Origin: Monocercomonoides exilis
Taxonomy: Eukaryota; Preaxostyla; Oxymonadida; Polymastigidae
Length of the DNA: 64,000 nt
Reading direction: 5' to 3'
Assembly: GCA_001643675.2 (NCBI GenBank)
Contig: LSRY02000017.1
Location: forward strand, 806,001-870,000
Position 1 is the stretch's first letter, and the number at the start of each line of letters is the position of its first letter. The translations under genes were made by a program, and so were the position numbers. Below the pieces are notes generated by a model. That model saw nothing but the letters and a program-made list of their open reading frames with translations, was not told the DNA's origin and searched no databases. Shown piece by piece: positions 56,304 to 64,000 of this stretch.

Positions 56304-58547
56304 TTATTTCTTCAAATTTTGTAATTTTTTCCTTTCTTTTTGCCTTTTTCGGGCTTCTCGTTTTTTTCGTCTTTTTTCTTCATCTTTTGTGTCTACTTCA
56401 TCATTTGCATCTTTTTCCTCTTCTGATTCTTCGTTTTCTTCCTTTCCCTCTTCTTCTCTTTTCTTCTTCTTTTCTTCTTCCAGTTTCCTCTTTGCTTCTT
56501 CGGCTTTTCTGACTATCTCTTCCGCTCTTTTCCTTTCCTCTTCCTCTCTTCTCTTCCTCTCTTCTTCCTTTTGTCTTCTTTCTTCATCTTCTTTTTTCCT
56601 TCGTTCTTTTTCTTTTTCTTCCTCTTTCTTTCTTTTTTCTTCTTCTTCCCTTCTAATTCTTTCTTTTTTCTCTTTTTCTTTCTTCTTCCTCTCTTCTTCT
56701 ACCTTTGCTCTTCTTTCTTCTTCCTCTTTCCTCTTCCTTTCCTCTTCCTCTTTCTTCTTTCTCTCTGTCTCTTCTTTTCTCAATCTTTCTTCTTCCTTCT
56801 TTCTTCTTTCATCTTCTTCTTGCTTTAATCTTTCTTCCTTTTCTCTCTTTAATCGTTCTTCTTCTTCCTTCTTCCTCTCTTCCTCTTCTTTTTTCAAACG
56901 CTCTTCGATCTCCTTTTTCTTTTTTTCTTCGGCTTCTTTCTCTTTTCTTTCTTCCTCAATCCTCTTCAATTCTTCCTCCTTCCTTTTCTTCTCTTCGATT
57001 TCCTTCTTCTCCTCTTCTGCTTTCTTCTTCAGAGCTTCTTCTTTTGCCTTTCTGAGTCTCTCTTTTTCTTCTCTCAAAATACGTTCTTCTTCTTCCTTCT
57101 TCTTCCTATTCTCTTCTTCTTTTTTAATTCTTTCTTTTTTCTCTTTTTCTTTCTTCTTCCTCTCTTCTTCCGCCTTTGTTCTTCTTCCTTCTTCCTCTTT
57201 TCTCTTCTTTTCCTCTTCTTCTTTCCTTTTTCTCTCTTTCTCTTCTTCTTCCTTTCTCTTTCTTTCTTCCTCCTTTCTCCTTCTTTCCTTTTCTTCTTTG
57301 CGTTTTCTCTCTTCCTCTTCTTTCTTCAATCTTTCTTCCTCTTCTCGTTTCAACCTCTCTTCTTCTTCCTTTCTTTTCCTCTCTTCCTCTTCTTTCCTTA
57401 TTCTCTCTTCTTCATCCTTCCTTTTTCTTTCCTCCTCCTTTCTAATTCTCTCTTCTTCTTCTTCTTTCTTCTTCTTCTCTTCTTCTTCTTTTCTTAGCCT
57501 TTCTTCTTCTTCCTCCTCCTTTCTCTTCTTTTCTTTCTCTTCTTCTTCAATTTTGCCATTTTCTTCTTTTTTATTTGTTTTTGCATCAATCTTCTCATCA
57601 CTCGCCTTCTCCATTTTTTCATCAGCTTTATCTTTAGATTGAACAAAGCCATTTGCCTCTCCCTTTTCTTCTTCCTTCTCCGTTTTTTCATTCTCTTTCT
57701 TGCTTTTCTTCTCTTCCTCTTCTTCTCCAACTCCAATGAACTCATCATCATCGTGCATCGTTGTGTCATTCTCTGCTTTCCTTTTCGCTTTCATCTCCGC
57801 CAAAATCGCCTCTTCTTCTTTCAGCTTCTTCTCGCTTTTCTCCTTCTGCTTCCTCAGCTTCTTCAGTCGCTTCATTTCCTCCAAAAACTCCTTCTTGTTC
57901 CTTTCCACTTCCTCCTTCTCGTTCTTCCTCCTTTCCTTCAGGTCTGCCAGCTGCCTCTCCTGCTTCTCCATCCTCTCCAGCTCCTCCCGCAGCTTCTGCG
58001 CCCGATACTCGCGAATCGCCTCTGCCTTCTTCTCTTCCTCAATCCGCTTCGCCACAAGCTCCAGCGCCTTCCTCCTCTCTTCCCGCTCAAGCAGCTGCCG
58101 CACCCCCAAAATGCCTCCCTTCCGCGCTTTGTCTTCCGACGCAGGCGAAGACGCTACTGAAGAAGAGGACGACAAAAGATGCGGGTTTTCTCCGTTCCGC
58201 ACACGCTGCTCCAATTCCTCTGCTTTCTGTCTCAGCAGCACCTCAAAGGGAAGCCTGCGTGTTTCTGGAGAGGAAGAGGAAGATAGAGAAGACGAAAGGA
58301 CTTCAGAGAAATCGCTCCAGAATGTGGAAGTGGCAGGAATAAGAGACAAATAAGGCGAATACAAAGGAGAAGATGCAGAAGAATAAGCTGGCGATTGAGG
58401 GGTGCTTGAGTACAAAGGAGGAGGCAGAGGAGGAAGAGGGAAAGAGAGAACGGTGTGTGGCTGTGGGCGAGTGCTGCGAATGATGTCGCAGATGGAAGAG
58501 ACAACAGCTGGCGTACAGACACATGGAAGAGGAGAAGGGAATGGCAA
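56304..58547 (-). CDS. long charged coiled-coil protein
   Basis: An uninterrupted 747-codon frame ends in TAA. A Pro/Ser-rich N-terminal region (CTPAVVSSICDIIRSTRPQP) leads into ~550 residues of almost pure Glu/Lys/Arg heptad-like repeat (units such as RKRKEEEERLKKEEEERKRK), a single-alpha-helix or coiled-coil rod. The tail is Lys/Arg-rich (KRRKKREARKRQKERKK). Partner and role cannot be told; such rods occur in cytoskeletal, nucleolar and translation factors. No ATG occurs near the 5' end of the frame (it opens after TAG at about 58553), so an upstream exon or acceptor site is likely and the start is not fixed. The repetitive DNA is prone to length change. Confidence 0.7.
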   Translation of the reverse strand: MPFPSPLPCVCTPAVVSSICDIIRSTRPQPHTVLSFPLPPLPPPLYSSTPQSPAYSSASSPLYSPYLSLIPATSTFWSDFSEVLSSSLSSSSSPETRRLPFEVLLRQKAEELEQRVRNGENPHLLSSSSSVASSPASEDKARKGGILGVRQLLEREERRKALELVAKRIEEEKKAEAIREYRAQKLREELERMEKQERQLADLKERRKNEKEEVERNKKEFLEEMKRLKKLRKQKEKSEKKLKEEEAILAEMKAKRKAENDTTMHDDDEFIGVGEEEEEKKSKKENEKTEKEEEKGEANGFVQSKDKADEKMEKASDEKIDAKTNKKEENGKIEEEEKEKKRKEEEEEERLRKEEEEKKKKEEEEERIRKEEERKRKDEEERIRKEEEERKRKEEEERLKREEEERLKKEEEERKRKEEKERRRKEEERKRKEEEEKERKRKEEEEKKRKEEEGRRTKAEEERKKKEKEKKERIKKEEENRKKKEEEERILREEKERLRKAKEEALKKKAEEEKKEIEEKKRKEEELKRIEEERKEKEAEEKKKKEIEERLKKEEEERKKEEEERLKREKEERLKQEEDERRKKEEERLRKEETERKKKEEEERKRKEEEERRAKVEEERKKKEKEKKERIRREEEEKRKKEEEKEKERRKKEDEERRQKEEERKRREEEERKRAEEIVRKAEEAKRKLEEEKKKKREEEGKEENEESEEEKDANDEVDTKDEEKRRKKREARKRQKERKKLQNLKK

Positions 58548-58738
58548 AGACTACGAGGAGAAGGATTATTGTTTGAATAACATGAATTTTTGAAAGTTGA
58601 ATGGGAAGAAAATATAAATCGAAAAATGTTAGATATAATAAACTGTTAATCTAAAAAGAAAAAAGTTTACAAAATAGATAAAAATACAACATCTCTTCTT
58701 CAATAAAGAAGAAAAGATCTGTCTATAAAAAATAATTC

Positions 58739-59745
58739 TCATACATATTTTGTGTCCTTCAACTGGATTGCTTCTATTTCCTTTCGAATGTCACTCCAAC
58801 AGTCAACAAACAGAGATAGTCCAAAAATAACTGCTTTTTCGCAGAATTTGGCAACATGAGAAGAATTCAAGATGATAGAAGGGGTGGAAGAGGAAGAATT
58901 CGAAGAGGCAGAAGCAGAAGCAGAAGCAGAAGAAGAAGAAGAAGAAGAAGAAGTTTGTGAAGCGAAAAGTGGTTTTGTGGTAGATTCAGAGAAGATGTCA
59001 TCAGTATGCTGAACAGCCATCCTTATTTTCTGCAGGTGCTGCTCCATCTTCTTAATCTGATTGTCCACTGCAGCCTTTCTGTATTGGATGTCTGTCTTTA
59101 TCTTCCCCAGCTCCTCGTCCTTTTTCGTCGTCCAAATCAGCTCCAGCTCTTCCAACTCTTCGTCTTCTCTCCTGTCTCTCTCATTCATCGCTTTTCTTCT
59201 CCTCGCTCTCTCCTTCACTTTCTCTTTCTCTGCTTTCTCTTTCTCCTTCGCCTCTTTCTCTTCCTCTTTCTCCATCTTCTTCCGCAGCTTCTCCAACAGC
59301 TTAGCATCTCCTCCTGCTTCTTTCACTTCATCTTCTTTGGCCTTCATCTTCTGTTGCTGAGCTGCCCTTTCGTCTTCCCTCTGTTTCAGCAGCATCTCAA
59401 TCAGCTCAATCTTCTTCTGTTCTTTGTTCCCTGCCCTCTCATTCTCCTCTTTCTCCTTCAGCGACATCTTCACATTCATCGAGAATTTGTTGTCCAGCCG
59501 TTCAATAACGACGTCTGCAATTTCTGAAGAGAAAGGCAGCAGAATGTCAGCAAGAGAGCGAGAGAGAGAAGTGAGAAGAGGGAAATGCCTGTGGAAGTGG
59601 ATGAATGTGATGGGCGGGGTGGACTTGCTGGAGAGGAGATAGCGAGAGGAGATGGAGGGAATAGGGATGGGATTGGATGGTGAAGGGGATGAGGGAGGTG
59701 AGGGAGATGATGGAGATGCAGAAGAAGCAGATGTGGAAGAAGAAG

Positions 59746-59802
<57 letters not shown>

Positions 59803-62106
59803 CATTTGATGTGATTGATGTTGATTCTGCAACAACTTCTGTTGCAGATGTTGTTGATGATGAGGATGAAGACAACGATGAAGGAAGCAATGAAGCATTC
59901 GCTGCATCTGTTGATGATAACTCCTCTTTTTGAGGCTGCTCAGCTGATTGTGCTTCTTTGCCTTCTTCATCAGCATCAGCTTCTTTTTGTGCTGTTGCAT
60001 TTTCCTTCAGTTTGTCTTCGTCCATCTCCACAGAAACAGTCATGTTTGTGGCAGCTTCACTTTTCATTGGTTCTTCAACTTTGTTCTCTTGTTCTTTGTT
60101 CTCCTCTGTTTCTTTGGCCTTTTGCCCTTCTTTCTTTTCATTCTTTTCTCCTTTTTCCTCTTTGACATTCTCCTTTTCTTTCTCATTCTCCACTGTTTTC
60201 CCCTTCCCTTTCCCCTTCCCCTTTTTCTCCGCCCCCAGCTTCCTCTTAAACGCCTCCTCTGATCCATACGCCGTAGCAAACAAGGACACAATCAGCTGCA
60301 GTGACGCGAGGTGCAGACACGGCAGCGACAGCACAGCGCGTGTGACTGCGCGCAGATAGAGCGACTTCATCAGGGCCATCTGCTGCATCGGCAGCATCTC
60401 GCTCAGATGCCTCTCCAGCTTCTGCAGCACGCGCCTGTTTGGCAGCTGGTTGTCCTTCTCGTCGGGGTCTTCCTGCTCCATCGCAATGCTGAAGACCTCC
60501 AGCAGCCAGTCTTCCTCTCTGTCGCTCACATAGCTCGGATCTTCAAATCCAGTGGAAGGCTGCTCTTCTTTGCTTGCTGTGTTTGCTTCGTCTTTCCCTT
60601 CCTCTGCTTCTTTTTCTTTTTCTTTTTCTTTTTCCTTTGCATTTTTAGCTTCGTTTATTCGCTTCCATTCTTCTGTTCTTCGTTCTCTCTGTTTTTCTCT
60701 CAGCCTTCCTTTTGCTATCGCCTCCACCAGCTGAGCAATGGAATGGGGTGGAATCAGCGGAGGAGCCAGGCACTTCACAAACAAGCCGAGAATACACACA
60801 AGAAGAGGAAGCTGCGTCTCTGAAGGAAACTGAAACAGCGGATCTATTGGGAAATGGATAATTCAAGTGCGTTGTGTGAAAATTTTTGGAAAAAAAAAGG
60901 TGCATTTTGATAGAATGGACAGGGAAAGCCCAATAAATAGTTTTTTTTTCAGGAATAAAGAGAATAATAAAGAAAAGGAAAAAATGTTTGATTAGAAATT
61001 GAAGGACAAAAGAATGTTCACAAGTTTACAAACCAAAAAGCAGTTGTTCGATGGAATGAGACACAAGTGATTGATAAGCAGGAGTTGTTGGATGGCAAGA
61101 ACCACTCAACAGGGTGGCAGGCCGTTGGATAACTGAATAAAAGAAGAAAGAGAGAATAAATATGGTTCAATTATTTAAATGAATATCTCAAAAAATATTT
61201 CAAACAAACAAACAAATAAAAAAATTTTTTCTTTAAAAAATAACTTTCCATAAATGAAAATGGAGTAAAAAATGCTTTTTATGAAATGGTAGCACACCAC
61301 TACTTCGAATCAGTGCAGAAATGATAGATAACAGGAAAAATGGAATGTACTCCGAGGAAGCAATTGTGTGCAAATTGACCTCTTCATGGGAAAGATTGCT
61401 AAGAGAAAGCCAAAAATCAAAACTTAAAAATGAAGGCATTGTGACTGAATCATTTTTCTTAAGATTTAGTGGCTTTGAGATTCTGTAAAGGCATGCAGGA
61501 AGCTTTGCCTCGTTGGGATTGATAAATTGATCCAATTCCGCAACTGTATTTAAAAAACATAGCTTTTTTTTAAAGTCATTGGCTAAAAATAATTGAACAA
61601 ATCCAAATGCCGAACCCTGAATACCATTTGGACCAATAATGTAAATTTTTTGGAGATTATTCTTTGCCTATGTTTGAAAGCATAAAATACACAATGAAAA
61701 AAAAAGCAACAAAGAAAACCTGTTGTGTAAGTTGTCTGTACATGGAAAAAAATTGATTTAATGACAAATAAAATTCATTCGTTTGGTAAAAAGTTGTAAA
61801 AATAATGATATATGGTTCTGTAATTGCTTGATGGATTGTCATAAAGAAAAAGTCGAATAAGATATCCTTATCAACAAGCATATCTACAGTATGCGCTGTT
61901 ACAACAACAACTTTATTACCTATTTTATCACGTCCCGCTAGATATACAGGTCGTAAAGGTAATACTGTTGAAAAATTCCATTTTTTCGAATTGTGTAATT
62001 TTCTCAAAGATTCTTCATCCAATTGGGATTTCAGTTCAACTTGATGATTTTCAATTAGATTTTCATTATTTAACGTTGAAGATTGTTCGTGTTCATTTGT
62101 CGCCAT
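58739..62106 (-). CDS. CRAL-TRIO (BCH)-like plus RhoGAP-like protein
   Basis: Four exons with GT-AG introns keep phase exactly: 62106-61711, 61667-61298, 61132-61034, 60843-58739 (introns 43, 165 and 190 nt), giving 989 residues and TGA. Residues ~45-220 resemble the CRAL-TRIO_2/BCH lipid-binding fold of p50RhoGAP: GRDKIGNKVVVVTAHTVDML, TEPYIIIFTTFYQ, NLQKIYIIGPNGIQG and ELDQFI. A helical region follows in the position and style of a RhoGAP domain: EYIPFFLLSIISALIRSS, LLSGS, LPLLVCILGLFVKCLAPPLI, then SLPCLHLASLQLIVSLFATA after a Lys/Glu insert. The arginine-finger motif is not clear, so GAP activity is doubtful. A poly-Ser tract and a long coiled coil follow. It shares a 199-bp spacer with divergent SKP1. 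Confidence 0.75.
59748..59802. repeat. (GAT)n tract inside a coding exon
   Basis: About 18 GAT units on the plus strand. They encode an uninterrupted Ser run in the minus-strand RhoGAP-like protein. Confidence 0.95.
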
Positions 62107-62305
62107 GGAAAATCAAAAAAAGAAATAAAAATATGCTTATTATGGAAGAGGAATATTTTTCATCAATTGTTATTGTATTATCTTCTTTGTATTTCTAATT
62201 TTTTTGAATTGCTAATAAATGTCATTAGCTATCTCAATTGATCAAAGCCCATACCACGAAGCAATAGTTTTTGTTGAAGTATTATTGAATAGATTTATTG
62301 GATCA
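62107..62305. promoter_or_regulatory. bidirectional promoter region
   Basis: This 199-bp AT-rich spacer separates the start codons of the divergent CRAL-TRIO/RhoGAP-like gene and SKP1. No specific element could be identified; the role is inferred from position. Confidence 0.4.
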
Positions 62306-62906
62306 ATGTCTGAAATTATAAAGATTACGACTGGAGATGGAAAAACACTTGAAGTTGCGAGAGAAGTTGCAATGGTATTTTATCTCAAATGTATTACTTC
62401 GTAAAAGAAAATTATCAATACTTTATTATTTTAAGATGTGCGGGTCAATTCAACGTGCAGCTGAATTTGCAAGTTCAGATGATACAATTGATTTTCCAAA
62501 CATAAAGTCAGCTGAACTTTCTCGAATTTTTGAGTATTGCGAATATCATAATCGTGCAAATCACTCCGAAGGGGTAAACGAAGCAGATGTAAAGGCTTTT
62601 GATGCAAATTTTGTAAAAATGGATAAAGGATTGCTTTTTGCTGTTGTTGTCGCTGCTAATTTTTTGGATATCAAGCCTTTGCTCGATCTTTGCTGGTATA
62701 ACATATTTTGTATTTTTGTAAAAAAACTTTCAAATTTGTTGAAAATGTTTTAACTTTGATAAAATGAATATTTCAGTGCTGCGATAGCAAATTCATTAAA
62801 AGGAAAAACTCCCGAAGAAATCCGTAGAGAATATAACATTGAAAATGATTTGACACCTGAAGATGAAGAAGAAATTAAGGCTGAATCAGCATGGCTATAT
62901 CAATAA
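62306..62906 (+). CDS. SKP1: SKP1, adaptor subunit of SCF ubiquitin ligases
   Basis: Three exons, 62306-62374, 62436-62695 and 62777-62906, with GT-AG introns of 61 and 81 nt, give 152 residues, close to the usual SKP1 length. The N-terminal BTB/POZ fold shows [20 protein letters not shown] (typically ...S.DG..F.V). The C-terminal F-box-binding domain shows [40 protein letters not shown], and [20 protein letters not shown] before a terminal Trp. In the family, SKP1 bridges cullin-1 and F-box proteins. The frame ends exactly where SKP1 proteins end, at two consecutive TAA codons, which is useful evidence that TAA is a stop here. Unambiguous family match. Confidence 0.95.
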
Positions 62907-63323
62907 TAAATTGTGTTATTTTATAGCACGCATCATCTTGGAAAGTTTTTCTTGCATTAACAATCGTTTTATCGATCATAATTTGATTTTTTTTTTTCAA
63001 AGAGTATTTTGACAGTCAGAGTAAAATTTCAAATCACATTAGCCTTTTTTAACATGTTTGAGCATTTTTAAAATAAGGAATCACTTTATATTTTCATTTT
63101 CGTGAACTGTATTATTATGCATTCAAAAAATGAATATGGGATTTCAAGTTTAGTTTCCAGAATTAGATAAAAGCCGATCGCTTTTCTGTCGATCTGCACT
63201 TTAATGGATGCACAATTGCAGATAAAAGTCGATGAAGATTTGCCAATGATGGATATGCACAACTTAATTAGTAACAACAAACTTTTTTTTTTTTTTTCGT
63301 GAAAAATAGAGTGCAATAATAGT
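62907..63323. other. intergenic, no gene recognised
   Basis: AT-rich 3' flank of SKP1 with a T-run near 62988-62998 and an acceptor-like poly-T stretch before 63310. No coding similarity is seen. Confidence 0.6.
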
Positions 63324-63440
63324 ATGTCGTGGTACAATCCGAAGGTATCGTCATCCTTAGATCTTAATGAAATTTTGTCAGAAATTCAACAATGCACTGT
63401 ACTTGATTATTATGCTATTGTCGCATGTCGGAAGTTAATG
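63324..63440 (+). CDS. probable first exon of an unidentified gene (partial)
   Basis: ATG at 63324 opens a 39-codon stretch (MSWYNPKVSSSLDLNEILSE, then DYYAIVACRKLM) with better codon composition than the flanks, ending at a GTTTTGG donor-like site. DYYAIVAC recalls the DYYAILGV start of a J-domain (DnaJ), but one motif is not enough. Downstream exons are not found before the window ends, apart from a protein-like patch near 63600-63690. Confidence 0.35.
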
Positions 63441-64000
63441 GTTTTGGAAAAAAATTGTTTTCTAATTTTTGTGATCAAAAAAATGATTAGGAATAAAAAT
63501 ATTTATTGCAATATATTTCCATCAAATTTTAATGAAAAAAGTTGTATTTGATAAAAATGGTGAAAAATGATTAATAATAATTATTATTAGGGTTCATATT
63601 CAGATGCACTTTTAACATTTCCTGCTCCATTGTCACTTTCTGACTCTGTTTTCTTTCCTTTAACTTTTTCACCAAAATTATTATCTATATGGGACAAAAT
63701 ATTTGACTTCAGGCATATTCATAGAAAAAATATTTACTTTTCATAGACTTTTTGAGGAAAAAAAACACAATGAAAATGGGTTCATTTTTTGACATTCGTG
63801 AAATGTTGGAAATTTTTGTGTTTTTTTTTCAACGATGCCTGTTGAAGGAAATGAAAATCAAATATATTTTGAAATCTGATAAAATTTAATAATGTTATAA
63901 GTGAAACAATTTTTTCATGCTTTGTGCATAAAAAGCTTGAAAGTCCATATTTTACCCCATATGAGTGATTATTTTTGAAATAATATATTTCTTTGGAATG
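63441..64000. other. AT-rich, no exon confidently identified
   Basis: Contains a pyrimidine-rich patch (63600-63690, reading Ser/Pro/Leu in the plus strand) that could be a further exon of the preceding gene. The rest is AT-rich. Confidence 0.35.

Noticed and set aside
56140-57642. 500-codon plus-strand Ser/Phe-rich frame
   Set aside because: Reverse of the Glu/Lys-rich coiled-coil gene; codons are complements of GAA/AAG repeats.

Overview
This is eukaryotic nuclear DNA. It is AT-rich, its coding islands are richer in GC, and it has GT-AG introns of about 42 to 190 nt, many microsatellites and many transposon remnants. One gene encodes a very large surface protein: repeated beta-helix modules, one membrane helix and a degenerate kinase-like tail. 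From general knowledge this architecture is abundant in oxymonad flagellates (Preaxostyla, e.g. Monocercomonoides or Blattamonas). I therefore infer an oxymonad with moderate confidence. The sequence alone does not prove it.

Layout. 0-10.8 kb holds two decayed minus-strand genes: a coiled-coil, possibly formin-like, remnant and a long remnant of a large ubiquitin-specific protease (USP). 10.8-19 kb holds two decayed copies of a transposon family, plus small non-autonomous elements. 19.7-23.1 kb is a heavily decayed coiled-coil gene. 23.3-31.2 kb is a large palindromic structure. Its two 1.4-kb inverted arms enclose an apparently intact DDE_1 (pogo/Tigger-type) transposon and the best-preserved copy of the unusual family, in which a USP-type protease domain is joined to a DDE transposase. 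32.6-35.5 kb is a fragmented unrecognised gene. 36-43 kb is mostly AT-rich DNA with small inverted-repeat elements and a broken Merlin/IS1595-type transposase. 44.4-46.5 kb holds a broken gene and a truncated, inverted paralogue of the large surface-protein gene, which itself fills 47.2-55.2 kb. 56-63.5 kb is the healthiest stretch: a long coiled-coil protein, a four-exon CRAL-TRIO plus RhoGAP-like protein, a three-exon SKP1, and the first exon of another gene.

Genetic code. Several protein-like frames are interrupted by TAA/TAG at positions where glutamine would fit, which resembles the TAA/TAG=Gln code reported for the oxymonad Streblomastix. Evidence against that reading: SKP1 ends at tandem TAA codons where SKP1 should end; the 7.95-kb surface-protein frame and the 989-residue RhoGAP gene contain no internal TAA/TAG; one internal TAG aligns with Trp; and TGA also interrupts the same frames. 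I favour the standard code with many young pseudogenes, but list the question as a finding.

The most novel candidate is the USP-transposase family. Two loci keep the order protease domain then DDE transposase. A third locus has the same transposase with a different N-terminus.
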